Shown here: piece after piece, positions 9,538 through 17,398 of the stretch | Layout of the letters: each line of letters starts with the position of its first letter | Position numbering within the stretch: the stretch's first letter is position 1 | DNA from: Clostridiales bacterium | GTDB lineage: Bacteria > Bacillota > Clostridia > Christensenellales > Borkfalkiaceae | Direction of reading: 5' to 3' | Length of the DNA: 53,123 bases | Assembly (NCBI GenBank): GCA_015055545.1 | Contig: SVHY01000009.1 | Span: 1 to 53,123 of the forward strand | The notes under the pieces: model-generated | The model's database searches: none | What the model was told of the DNA's origin: nothing | Seen by the model: the letters and a program-made list of their open reading frames with translations, nothing else | Made by a program: the position numbers and the translations under genes

Positions 9538-10497
9538 TTAATCCACACTCGGTCCAAACTTACGGAGAGCCTTTCTAAGCCCCAACGTAAGCGGCAACAT
9601 AACCGCCGTCATCATAAGCCCCATTGCCGAAAGCACGGAGAAGGACGGATTCTTGCCCGTAGCCACCAATTCGCCCGCCGCAGATTTTACGTATAAGTAA
9701 TATCCGAACGTAGCCAAGTCGAAACCGTTGTTCCCGTACAAGGTATGCAAATGCATTTGATCGGTAAACAAGCCCGTGAAGTTAATGACCAAGAACGAAA
9801 CGAACGTAGGCCAAATCATAGGCACGGTGATATGGATAAATTCCTGTATCGCGTTCACGCCGTCCAGCTGTGCGGATTCGACGATAGATTCGTCGATACC
9901 GCTCATACCGTTACTGAACATAAGCACGTTGACGCCAAATCCGATCCAAACGCTGAAGAATAACACCGTCCCCAGCTTCGTATCCGGATTATCCATAAGC
10001 CCCATGGCTTCTTCCACATGGAAGAATGTTTCGGCTACGTATACGTACACGTCGTTCGCAAGATATTTAAACAACAAACTAAACACAACGCCCGACAAGA
10101 TTTTCGGCATAAACAGAATCACTCTGAACAGCCCGCCCATCGGATACTTTTTATAGATATAATAGGAGAATAACAACGCGAGCGTCAAACCTACAATCGT
10201 CGTCCAGAAAAACAATTTAAGCGAGTGTCCGAACATATACGTCCGCTCGGAAATAATATCGATTGCCTGTCTAAAGTTTTCAAACCCCGCAAACGTAATT
10301 TCAAAGCCCAAAGCGCCGTCCACCGTTTTATATTCCTTGAACGCCAAAACGAAGGAATTGAAATTTACGTATACGTAGCAAATACAAAATTGTAAAATCG
10401 GCCACGCGACGAGCGCCGCAAAAAAGAGATTTCTGTTTCTCTTTCTATAATTCATACGTCTTTTCGGTTGCCGATTATTTTCCGCCGTCAAATCCAT
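9538..10497 (-). CDS. ABC carbohydrate transporter permease, MalF-type
   Basis: 319 aa with an AAAGGGG site before the ATG at 10497. A basic N-terminus (KRRMNYRKRNRN) precedes the first helix (LFFAALVAWPILQFCICYVY). The EAA-type loop is VESAQLDGVNAIQEFIHITV near residue 225, the docking site for the ATPase. It lies 12 bp after the binding-protein gene and 15 bp before the MalG-type permease. Together they form the membrane part of a sugar importer of the CUT1 class; the substrate cannot be read from sequence alone. Confidence 0.9.
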   Translation of the reverse strand: MDLTAENNRQPKRRMNYRKRNRNLFFAALVAWPILQFCICYVYVNFNSFVLAFKEYKTVDGALGFEITFAGFENFRQAIDIISERTYMFGHSLKLFFWTTIVGLTLALLFSYYIYKKYPMGGLFRVILFMPKILSGVVFSLLFKYLANDVYVYVAETFFHVEEAMGLMDNPDTKLGTVLFFSVWIGFGVNVLMFSNGMSGIDESIVESAQLDGVNAIQEFIHITVPMIWPTFVSFLVINFTGLFTDQMHLHTLYGNNGFDLATFGYYLYVKSAAGELVATGKNPSFSVLSAMGLMMTAVMLPLTLGLRKALRKFGPSVD

Positions 10498-10509
10498 TTT
10501 TCTACCCCT

Positions 10510-12285
10510 TTAGTCCGCTTTATAAACTTCTCTTTCCCATTTCGTTTGAGAGAAACCCGTTGTGTCGAAACATTCCCACGCATTTTTACCTTTTTTGTAA
10601 TACGCTTCGAGCGGCGACATATATTCTACACCGTCAAAGACAGGGTGGAAGCCCGATGCGGCAATACCGTACGTCATATAGCCGGCTTTTGCACGATAAG
10701 TTGCATTATCGCCGTACTGGTTTACCGCACGGTTGTTTGCGCGCAAACGCATAATCGTTTGTTGATAGGGATCCAAATCAGCCAAAACGGATTCGTCGAT
10801 GTTATAATCGTACAACGCTTTGGAAACGCCCGTGCAAGCCGTAAAGTTTTTCAATTCCTGTTCCGTGGACAAGAATTTTAAGAAATCCTTACAAGCGCGA
10901 ATGATACCTTCATTCCCGGACGTATCGTCAAGGTTCCCGTTTATCATAGCGGTAGAGGTACAACCGTTGATAATCGCCTCCTCTCTTCTGTTCTCTTCGC
11001 CCGTTACAACGTCGTTACCGTACGACGTAGGCATATGCCAGTGCGCAATATTTTTAACCGTCGTACCCGTACCGGAAATCATTTTATAGTCGTTGAACAA
11101 GTTATACGTTTCCGCTTCGTTATACCAATACGAACCTTCGAGATGCGCCCCGATCTTATCCAAGCCCTGCAAGCCGTTAAGAATGAACGCGCGCATTGCG
11201 TCTTTATGCGTATAGTTGGATTCGTCGTATCTTTCGTAGAACCAATCTTGTTGGTAAGCAAGCTCAACGAACGCAAACGCATAATATCTCGCCGCTTGGT
11301 TAATCGCCTTATAGCCGTCGATAGAACCCGTAAGCGTTGCCTCTTCCGTGATAGGCGCGTAAATTTCCGAACCCGCCCAAAGCTCCGTATCCGAAAGCCC
11401 CGTCACGTATTGCACCGTACCCGTATGCGCTACAACCGCGTTTCTCTGTTCATAACCCGCAAGCGCCGTCCAAAGCCCTTCGATGAAATAGTTGGTGTAG
11501 TCGATATGGCTACCCGCAACGCTGAACGGAACAACACCTTCGTCCATCATGTGATCGCACATAGCCACAAGCTCGTTAAGCGTCGTCGGCATACCGTCGT
11601 CGTCCGTACCCTTCACGCCGTCGTTGCCTACCGTCTTTTCGTCCGCGTCACCCGTAAAGTAAACGGTTTGCCCCGTCAACGTACAGTTAAACGGCGTGCC
11701 GTTCGTGCCTTCTGCAAGATAGAACTCTTCATTTTCAAAAAGGTCTACGTCATAGGATGCACCCGATTGCGTTTCATAGTGAGGCAACATATAATATTTC
11801 CCGTCGTTCCCCTTCATAGCGAAACGGTAATTTGCGTTCAGCTTGTCTTCAATCTTACCGCTTTCGCCAAATTCCTCAAGCGTTTCTTCGCGTACGATAT
11901 CCGAGATATCCAAAACCGAACCCTGTTGAATTTGCGTGTAGCACTTGTTATAACTGTCTTGCAGGAAGTACAGGTGCGTACCGCTCGTCTTCATGTCGCT
12001 ACAGGTAACCCCGATTGCGTTTACGATATCGAACGATACACCCTTTTTCCCGGGCGCGTATTCCTTATCCTTCACAACGTCCTTGAAACGTTCGCCGGCT
12101 TCTTCCAACCATTTTTTACCGATACCGCCACCGAAGTTTTCCACCTTGATAACGATTTTGTCACTGTTGTCCGCTTGCTTTTGCGTTACGGTACAGCCAG
12201 CCGCGCTTCCCATAATCGACGTCAACGCCAAGGTTGCCGCCATACCCTTCAAAAAGGCTTTGTTCTTTTTGTTACCTCTATTCAT
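10510..12285 (-). CDS. Extracellular solute-binding lipoprotein of the sugar ABC importer
   Basis: 591 aa, with a GAGGT site 6 nt before the ATG. The lipobox is GSAAGC near residue 30. The mature protein opens with the beta-strand typical of family 1 binding proteins (KIVIKVENFGGGIGKKWLEEAGERFKD), and the C-terminal lobe has repeated aromatic residues that often line sugar sites. It is longer than the usual 400-450 aa for this family, which suggests an oligosaccharide ligand (inference). First gene of the operon, preceded by a consensus promoter and a structured leader. Confidence 0.88.
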   Translation of the reverse strand: MNRGNKKNKAFLKGMAATLALTSIMGSAAGCTVTQKQADNSDKIVIKVENFGGGIGKKWLEEAGERFKDVVKDKEYAPGKKGVSFDIVNAIGVTCSDMKTSGTHLYFLQDSYNKCYTQIQQGSVLDISDIVREETLEEFGESGKIEDKLNANYRFAMKGNDGKYYMLPHYETQSGASYDVDLFENEEFYLAEGTNGTPFNCTLTGQTVYFTGDADEKTVGNDGVKGTDDDGMPTTLNELVAMCDHMMDEGVVPFSVAGSHIDYTNYFIEGLWTALAGYEQRNAVVAHTGTVQYVTGLSDTELWAGSEIYAPITEEATLTGSIDGYKAINQAARYYAFAFVELAYQQDWFYERYDESNYTHKDAMRAFILNGLQGLDKIGAHLEGSYWYNEAETYNLFNDYKMISGTGTTVKNIAHWHMPTSYGNDVVTGEENRREEAIINGCTSTAMINGNLDDTSGNEGIIRACKDFLKFLSTEQELKNFTACTGVSKALYDYNIDESVLADLDPYQQTIMRLRANNRAVNQYGDNATYRAKAGYMTYGIAASGFHPVFDGVEYMSPLEAYYKKGKNAWECFDTTGFSQTKWEREVYKAD

Positions 12286-12313
12286 TTTAGTACCTCATAT
12301 GAAATATTTTGTG

Positions 12314-12354
12314 GTAGTTTTCCGACCTCCCCAAGTCGAGCGTAAAACTACGCT
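12314..12354 (-). promoter_or_regulatory. Structured 5' leader with competing hairpins
   Basis: In the leader of the transporter operon, GTAGTTTT (12314-12321 on the plus strand) can pair with AAAACTAC (12344-12351), enclosing an inner stem CGACCT/AAGTCG (12323-12328 with 12333-12338; one pair is a wobble in the RNA). An alternative hairpin, AGCGTA/TACGCT (12339-12344 with 12349-12354), uses part of the same bases, so the two folds exclude each other. The AGCGTA...TACGCT palindrome could instead be a repressor operator just downstream of the start site. Confidence 0.45.
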
Positions 12355-12365
12355 ATGGTTTTTTA

Positions 12366-12394
12366 ATTATAAATACAAATTTTTTCATTGTCAA
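12366..12394 (-). promoter_or_regulatory. Sigma-A promoter of the carbohydrate operon
   Basis: On the minus strand TTGACA (12394-12389) and TATAAT (12371-12366) are separated by exactly 17 nt, a full consensus promoter. It lies about 80 nt upstream of the ATG of the solute-binding protein. No LacI-type or CRE box is certain. The rest of the divergent gap up to 12,587 is AT-rich and shows nothing I can name. Confidence 0.85.
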
Positions 12395-12587
12395 TATCCT
12401 TTAAAACCCTTTTAATATTTCGTATAAAAATTCCTTTGTTATAAGAATATATATACACCCTATATATTTGCTTATTTTTTTTGTTTTTGGCATACTTTTT
12501 GCCCGTTTTTCCTTGATTTTTAAGGCTTATACGCTTTTTTGTAAGCATAAAAAACCGCGTTTGAATAAAGAAAACGATAAAAAATAC

Positions 12588-12616
12588 TTGACTTTTTTAT
12601 GCACTTCTTCTATACT
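12588..12616 (+). promoter_or_regulatory. Sigma-A promoter of the SGNH hydrolase gene
   Basis: TTGACT at 12588-12593 and TATACT at 12611-12616 with a 17-nt spacer. Transcription would start near 12623, about 24 nt before the ATG at 12647, leaving room for the GAGGTG ribosome site. Confidence 0.8.
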
Positions 12617-12646
12617 TTTTTTACTACGATAAACCGAGGTGAAACT

Positions 12647-13750
12647 ATGCAAACGGAAAAAATGGATATTTCAAAAATTGACGTCAATTTTGCAAAAACG
12701 GACGTTACGGAAACGGATATCACGTGGCGAAAAGCAACGGATAGCGCGTTTGATTTACGCGGGGTATTTTACGACGAGGCAGCGGGCTGCTACTACCGCA
12801 TGAAAAGGGAAATTGCCGATCAGGTAAGCGCGGGAGTACAAGTACTTGCACGTTGCACGGTAGGCGGCAGAATACGTTTTAGAACCAATTCCCCGTATAT
12901 TACCGCGCGCGTAAAATCGGTAAAATTGAATATGAGCTGGAACTATTCCCTGTTCGCGCGTTGCGGATTATGCGTTTACGTAAACGGGGTATACGACGGA
13001 TTTTTCCGCGCGGGCTTCAAGCAATGGGAAAACGCCAAAGACGATATCATGCGCTACGACGGCATCTATTACACACGGGAAAAAGGCGTGTACGACGTGG
13101 AAATTTACATGCCCAATTACAGTGAAAAAATCTACGACGTAGAAATCGGTTTGAAAGACGGTTGCGAGATTTATCCCGCCAAACCGTATACGTACAACGA
13201 TAAACCCGTCGTTTTTTACGGAACGTCCATGACGCAAGGCGCTTGCGTTTCCAGAGCGGGCAACGACTATATATCCTTGCTCTGCCGTTGGTGCGATACG
13301 GACTTTATCAATTTAGGTTTTTCGGGGAATGGTAGAGGCGAACCGATTATGGCGGACTATCTCGCCGATTTAGATCCGTCTATTTTCGTGCTCGATTACG
13401 ACGGAAACGTTCGGAGCGTGGAAGATTTGGAAAAATCGCACATGCCCATGTACCGTAAAATTCGGGCAAAACACCCCACCACCCCCATCGTTTTGATTAC
13501 CATGCCCGCGTTGGATAGCAATACGCACATGTTCGTGCAGGAAAAGAAAGAACTTATCTATAAAAACTACTTAACCATGAAAGCCGAGGGCGATAATAAC
13601 GTTTATTTTGTAGACGGTAAAACGCTTCTTGGCGACGAAGACGTGGAGGCGGGTTTCACCGATTTATTGCACCCCAACGATTTAGGCTACTACCGCATAG
13701 CCAAATCCCTGCAACCCCTGTTCACGGAAATTTTAAATCAAACAAAATAA
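12647..13750 (+). CDS. SGNH/GDSL-type esterase
   Basis: 367 aa from the ATG at 12647 with GAGGTG upstream; an earlier in-frame ATG at 12599 lies inside the promoter. The N-terminal 170 residues form a beta-rich accessory domain, as in GDSL enzymes with a GxDLY-type N-terminus. The catalytic part starts near residue 185 with the Ser block FYGTSMTQG, then the Gly/Asn block GFSGNG, and ends with the DLLHPNDLG block holding the Asp-x-x-His pair. No signal peptide, so it acts in the cytoplasm, perhaps removing acyl groups from imported sugars. It is divergent to the sugar importer operon, which supports a shared role. Confidence 0.85.
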   Translation: MQTEKMDISKIDVNFAKTDVTETDITWRKATDSAFDLRGVFYDEAAGCYYRMKREIADQVSAGVQVLARCTVGGRIRFRTNSPYITARVKSVKLNMSWNYSLFARCGLCVYVNGVYDGFFRAGFKQWENAKDDIMRYDGIYYTREKGVYDVEIYMPNYSEKIYDVEIGLKDGCEIYPAKPYTYNDKPVVFYGTSMTQGACVSRAGNDYISLLCRWCDTDFINLGFSGNGRGEPIMADYLADLDPSIFVLDYDGNVRSVEDLEKSHMPMYRKIRAKHPTTPIVLITMPALDSNTHMFVQEKKELIYKNYLTMKAEGDNNVYFVDGKTLLGDEDVEAGFTDLLHPNDLGYYRIAKSLQPLFTEILNQTK

Positions 13751-13763
13751 CCAAAAAAACAAC

Positions 13764-13804
13764 AAAAAAAGAGTTGCGTGCTTCACGCTCGCAACTCTTT
13801 TTTT
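13764..13804. terminator. Bidirectional terminator between convergent genes
   Basis: AAAGAGTTGCG and CGCAACTCTTT form an 11-bp stem with A-run on one side and T-run on the other, so it can stop transcripts from both the SGNH gene and the MBL genes. Confidence 0.85.
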
Positions 13805-13815
13805 AGGTAGGTAAA

Positions 13816-14664
13816 TTATACTTCCAAACAAAAACCGTCGTAGGTAATGTTAAAACCGTACTTTTCTTTTGCCGTTTTTTCCAGTTCGTCGTGCGTCATT
13901 TTACACCCGTGCGCAAAATGCGTATAATACAGTTTCGTGTTCTGGTCGATTACGCCTTTTTCTTTAAAACGGTCGGCAATCGCCCGCCCTTGCGACATAG
14001 ACATATGCCCGTAATAAGGCGTTTCCACGTCCCCTTTGGTACAGTCCAAACTCAATAAATCGATATGCTTACCGTTATTTGCCAGCCATTCTTCCACTTC
14101 CGTCCCAAACGTACCAGTATCGTTACCGTAGAATATGCTCTTTCCGTCCTTTTCAATCAGGAAGATAAACGCCTGTTCAGGCACGGCGTGGCGCGCTGGT
14201 AACGGCGTAACCGTATACCCGTCGATTTCCACGGGTTGAAAATATTCCATGGGAATAAACTCCCAAAACTTTTCTATCATTTCCTTTTCCAAGCCCCGCG
14301 CCTCCACCACGCGCCAAATTTTCTCGATAACCCCTGCGCTGGTGAAGATTCTTATCGTAGGATATTTCGTCGTTTCCGCACTCATCCAATGATAGCGCGA
14401 GGAGAACACCTCCAACGTCAAATGGTCGGGGTGCGAGTGGGTAAGCAACACGTTTTGAATATCCCAAAGCGTTTTGCCTTGACGGATAAAATGCTCGTAC
14501 GTATCGCATCCAAAATCCACAAGCAGCGTATCGTCTATCAAAGCCTGTGCGCGCGTGCGGATATTTTTACCGCCCAATTGCAACGATTTCCGACAAAGCT
14601 CGCAGTTGCAAAACATGCCCGGAATCCGCTCCTCCGCTGCCGTTCCCATATATAAAATTTTCAT
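13816..14664 (-). CDS. MBL-fold metallo-hydrolase, PhnP-like
   Basis: 282 aa from the ATG at 14664, with AAGGAG 10 nt upstream; the earlier start at 14688 lies inside the preceding gene. The metal site HxHxDH is visible as THSHPDHL near residue 80. A Cys cluster FCNCELC near residue 20 matches the zinc-binding start of PhnP-type phosphodiesterases. Such enzymes cleave cyclic phosphodiesters or similar substrates in the cytoplasm. It follows the MBL-GDPD fusion gene with 4 bp between stop and start, so both are made from one messenger and may handle related phosphodiesters. Confidence 0.82.
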   Translation of the reverse strand: MKILYMGTAAEERIPGMFCNCELCRKSLQLGGKNIRTRAQALIDDTLLVDFGCDTYEHFIRQGKTLWDIQNVLLTHSHPDHLTLEVFSSRYHWMSAETTKYPTIRIFTSAGVIEKIWRVVEARGLEKEMIEKFWEFIPMEYFQPVEIDGYTVTPLPARHAVPEQAFIFLIEKDGKSIFYGNDTGTFGTEVEEWLANNGKHIDLLSLDCTKGDVETPYYGHMSMSQGRAIADRFKEKGVIDQNTKLYYTHFAHGCKMTHDELEKTAKEKYGFNITYDGFCLEV

Positions 14665-14668
14665 ATCT

Positions 14669-16141
14669 TTATGACTCCTTTTCCCCATTTATCTTGGCGA
14701 TATACGCACCAATCACGTCAGGCGCGTTGAACGTCATTCCGTCCACACCCGCCTCGTACGTTTCTTTCATACACACCTCGTCCGCAACGCCCCAAGCCCG
14801 AACGTTAAAGCCTTGGCGGTGCCAAGCATTCACGTTTTCCGCCGTCACCAAGCTTGCGTGCGGGCATATTTCGTCCACGCCAATCTCCCCCAACACCCGC
14901 AGCGTATCTTCCGTCACGGACTCCGTTAAATAGCCAACGCGCATATGCGGCGCGTATTCTTTCACCTTTTGCAATCGTGCCAGCTCAAAGGCGGTAATCA
15001 CCGTCCGCTTATTCACGCCGTATCGATACACCAAATCAACGACTTCCTTTTCCACGCCTTCCACTTTCAATTCCAAAGCAAACGCTATTTCTTTATCCGC
15101 AAACTGCCGTAAAAATGCTTCCAGCGTAGGAATTGTATCACACAACTCGCCCTTTTTCACGCGAAATCTTTGCAACTGTTCGTACGTATACTCGCAAACG
15201 CTTCCCGTTTGCCCCGTTACGCGCTGTAGCGTATTATCGTGAAAGAGCACCAAAACGCCGTCCTTGGTTTTTTGAATATCCGTTTCAATCCCGTTCACCC
15301 CCATACGAACCGCCTCGCTAAACGCCGACATGGTATTTTCAGGGCGGTATTCGGATGCGCCACGGTGCGCGTACTGCACAAATTTACTACGACTTTCCTC
15401 AACGATAATTTTCCACAACTTATCGCGTAGCTTCGTCAAATACACGCCCCATTCCAGCGGATCGATAAAGGGATTTATCGTCGCACTTTGCATTTTTTCA
15501 TACTTTTCAAGCGTACGGTTTTGCCAAGAATGATTGCCAATCATCACGTCCACTTTCCGTTGCAACAACCGTTCTACACTGTCAAAAAATAAACCGCGGC
15601 AACGATACGGCACCTCCCTGTCGTCCATGAACGCCTTTTTCAGTTGATTAACGCCCGAACCGCCGAACATCGCAGCTTTATACACCAGCCCGTTTTCTTC
15701 AACGTCCAAGAAAAACGACACCGAACCCTCGGTATGCCCCGGAGTAAACCAACACTCTATCTTGGTATTCCCCAATTCGATTACGTCGCCGTCTTGGATA
15801 TCGAAATCGGGCTGAAAACCCTGTATATATCGAATATCGCGAAAAGAAAGATACGTCTTTGCCGTAGGCGCAAGCCGTAACAATGCTTCCGTCGCGTCGG
15901 TATGATCGCGGTGCCCGTGCGAGTGCAGAATAATTTTTACGTCCTTGATATCAAACCCAAGCTGCTGCATAGATTCCACGATAAGCGGAGCGTTTCCCTC
16001 ATAGCCCGTATCAATCAAAATAAGCCCTGCGCCTGTATTAATCAAGTGCGAAGAAGCCTCCACCGTCCCCACGAAATAGATATTTCCAATCATTCTGAAC
16101 GGCTTTACTTTCGTCAATATTTTACTCACTTTTTCACCCAC
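14669..16141 (-). CDS. Fusion of MBL-fold hydrolase and glycerophosphodiester phosphodiesterase
   Basis: 490 aa, GTG start at 16141 with AAGG upstream. Residues 1-250 are an MBL-fold hydrolase: LILIDTGYEGN, the metal motif HSHGHRDHTD near 75, and FTPGHTEGSVSFF near 135. Residues 260-490 are a GDPD barrel: YAHRGASEYRPENT near 258 holds the catalytic His-Arg and Glu-Asn, followed by GIETDIQKTKDG and LFHDNTLQRVTG with the second His. No signal peptide or membrane helix, so it is cytoplasmic. Each half is intact in its motifs, and no stop or frameshift lies between them. The role may be two-step breakdown of a phosphodiester, but this is inference. A consensus promoter lies upstream. Confidence 0.85.
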   Translation of the reverse strand: MGEKVSKILTKVKPFRMIGNIYFVGTVEASSHLINTGAGLILIDTGYEGNAPLIVESMQQLGFDIKDVKIILHSHGHRDHTDATEALLRLAPTAKTYLSFRDIRYIQGFQPDFDIQDGDVIELGNTKIECWFTPGHTEGSVSFFLDVEENGLVYKAAMFGGSGVNQLKKAFMDDREVPYRCRGLFFDSVERLLQRKVDVMIGNHSWQNRTLEKYEKMQSATINPFIDPLEWGVYLTKLRDKLWKIIVEESRSKFVQYAHRGASEYRPENTMSAFSEAVRMGVNGIETDIQKTKDGVLVLFHDNTLQRVTGQTGSVCEYTYEQLQRFRVKKGELCDTIPTLEAFLRQFADKEIAFALELKVEGVEKEVVDLVYRYGVNKRTVITAFELARLQKVKEYAPHMRVGYLTESVTEDTLRVLGEIGVDEICPHASLVTAENVNAWHRQGFNVRAWGVADEVCMKETYEAGVDGMTFNAPDVIGAYIAKINGEKES

Positions 16142-16179
16142 GACTCACACCTTCTTTTACGTTCGCTATATCGTTTTTT

Positions 16180-16208
16180 ATTATAAAATAAAAAAATCTT
16201 CCCGTCAA
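16180..16208 (-). promoter_or_regulatory. Sigma-A promoter of the MBL-GDPD gene
   Basis: Minus strand TTGACG (16208-16203), 17-nt spacer, TATAAT (16185-16180), about 39 nt before the GTG start. Confidence 0.8.
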
Positions 16209-16274
16209 GGAAGTTTTCAAGCTTTGTGTATTTTCTTTTTCCGTTATTTCAAACGCAAGAATAAATATACGCTT

Positions 16275-16353
16275 AGATATATTTTTTAATCAATATATTG
16301 ATATATTCTTTCTTTCGTTTTTTTGCATATTGCAACGCCTTATATGCGCCACT
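16275..16353 (-). pseudogene. Detached 3' end of the SLOG-like gene
   Basis: On the minus strand this stretch encodes SGAYKALQYAKKRKKEYIN followed by ILIKKYI and a stop. The first 19 residues equal the C-terminal part of the 155-aa SLOG-like protein encoded 500 bp away. At the DNA level 16292-16351 matches 16861-16920 at 54 of 60 positions by eye. There is no start codon or ribosome site, so it is a remnant. Together with the intact copy it flanks tspO as a direct repeat. Confidence 0.75.
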
Positions 16354-16389
16354 CGCATAATCTACGTACGCACCGCGTATAATAGGATT

Positions 16390-16851
16390 ATGAAAAAAGC
16401 AAAACCTTATATCTTTTCGATTTTACTCGCTTTAACAATCGGCGGGCTGTCGGCATTGTCCATAGCCAAGAACATGAATATATACGACAAAATCAATCCC
16501 CCGCCGTTAGCCCCCGCAGGCTGGCTTTTTCCCGTCGTTTGGACGGTATTATTTACCCTAATGGGCATTAGCGCAGCGCTCGTTTTCACAAGCAAGAGCA
16601 AGAAAAAAGACGACGCACTTTTTATCTACGCCGTCAGTTTGGTGCTCAATTTTTCATGGAGCATATTTTTCTTCAATTTATTATCCTTTATCGTTTCGTT
16701 TATTATACTTGTCGCGCTTTGGCTGTCGATTATCATTACGATAATCAAATATTATCCCATCAACAAAGCGGCGGCATGGCTACAACTCCCCTACCTTTTA
16801 TGGGTAACCTTTGCAGGCTATCTCAACTTTGCAATTATTCTTTTGAATTAG
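16390..16851 (+). CDS. tspO: TspO/MBR family membrane protein
   Basis: 153 aa from the ATG at 16390; earlier in-frame starts fall inside the repeat and have no ribosome site, and even this start has only a weak AGGA. Five membrane helices are visible, as expected for the family. The signature segment is INPPPLAPAGWLFPVVWTVL near residues 36-55, with the conserved Pro and Trp residues that shape the ligand pocket. TspO binds tetrapyrroles and sterol-like ligands and is linked to stress and porphyrin handling. Its stop overlaps the stop of the convergent SLOG-like gene, and direct repeats flank it, which suggests arrival as an insertion. Confidence 0.88.
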   Translation: MKKAKPYIFSILLALTIGGLSALSIAKNMNIYDKINPPPLAPAGWLFPVVWTVLFTLMGISAALVFTSKSKKKDDALFIYAVSLVLNFSWSIFFFNLLSFIVSFIILVALWLSIIITIIKYYPINKAAAWLQLPYLLWVTFAGYLNFAIILLN

Positions 16852-17315
16852 TTTGAATCAAATATATTGATATATTCTTTCTTGCGTTTTTTGGCATACT
16901 GTAAAGCCTTATATGCGCCGCTATTTTTTCTATGCTCCGCATAAAAAATGACAAAATCACTTCTTTCTATCATTTCACAATTACGGTAATATATTCGTGT
17001 ATACCAATAATCAAACGTCAGCGGCAAATATACAAATTCTTCATAATCCGTTTCGCGCAAATATGCAGGTCGCTTGCGCGCAAGCAAAAACGTTTCATCG
17101 GTAACACAAAACACCCTTTTTATTGTAGGATATTTCTTACGATACGTAGAAACGATTTCATGACACAATTCGTCAAATTCCCCAAACCCGCCAAAAAGAA
17201 ATACGTTATACCCTTTTTCAACTATCAACGTTTCCAACAAATTTATTATTTTTTTACGCAAATCTTCCGCATCTTCTATTTTTCTGTGTCCAAAAAAAGA
17301 ACAAATTTTATCCAT
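16848..17315 (-). CDS. SLOG-like (DUF1273-type) small protein
   Basis: 155 aa. It opens with ICSFFGHRKI, then a helix and VFLFGGFGEFDELCHEIV near residue 40-57, a Rossmann-like glycine loop typical of the YpsA/DUF1273 group of SLOG proteins. SLOG folds bind nucleotides or nucleotide-derived ligands. The C-terminus FDSN differs from the ILIKKYI end preserved in the remnant at 16275-16353, so the present end seems to derive from the junction with tspO. Its promoter contains the palindrome that the divergent XRE repressor probably binds, so expression is likely repressed in normal growth. Function in this setting is unknown. Confidence 0.75.
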   Translation of the reverse strand: MDKICSFFGHRKIEDAEDLRKKIINLLETLIVEKGYNVFLFGGFGEFDELCHEIVSTYRKKYPTIKRVFCVTDETFLLARKRPAYLRETDYEEFVYLPLTFDYWYTRIYYRNCEMIERSDFVIFYAEHRKNSGAYKALQYAKKRKKEYINIFDSN

Positions 17316-17336
17316 AATTATTCACCCCACTACAAT

Positions 17337-17365
17337 ATTATATTTAGGTATTACCTAAATGTCAA
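17337..17365 (-). promoter_or_regulatory. Promoter of the SLOG-like gene with operator in the spacer
   Basis: Minus strand TTGACA (17365-17360), 17-nt spacer, TATAAT (17342-17337): full consensus. The perfect palindrome ATTTAGGTA-T-TACCTAAAT (17342-17360) fills the spacer and touches both hexamers, so bound repressor would exclude RNA polymerase. A second palindrome, ATTAAG-N5-CTTAAT, lies at 17371-17387 in front of the XRE gene. Confidence 0.85.
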
Positions 17366-17370
17366 GAAAA

Positions 17371-17397
17371 ATTAAGCGATACTTAATATAATATAAT
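17371..17397 (+). promoter_or_regulatory. Operator and -10 region of the XRE gene
   Basis: ATTAAG/CTTAAT palindrome at 17371-17387, followed by two overlapping TATAAT hexamers (17387-17392 and 17392-17397) just before the ATG at 17399. No good -35 is visible and no ribosome site fits, so the messenger may be leaderless and self-repressed. Confidence 0.5.
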
Positions 17398-17398
17398 T

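Noticed and set aside
11035-12345. 436-codon plus-strand frame
   Set aside because: Antisense to the solute-binding protein, whose lipobox, length and operon position are convincing.
12363-12548. 61-codon minus-strand frame in the divergent gap
   Set aside because: Lys/Ile/Asn-rich product of AT-rich DNA that overlaps the operon promoter; no ribosome site.
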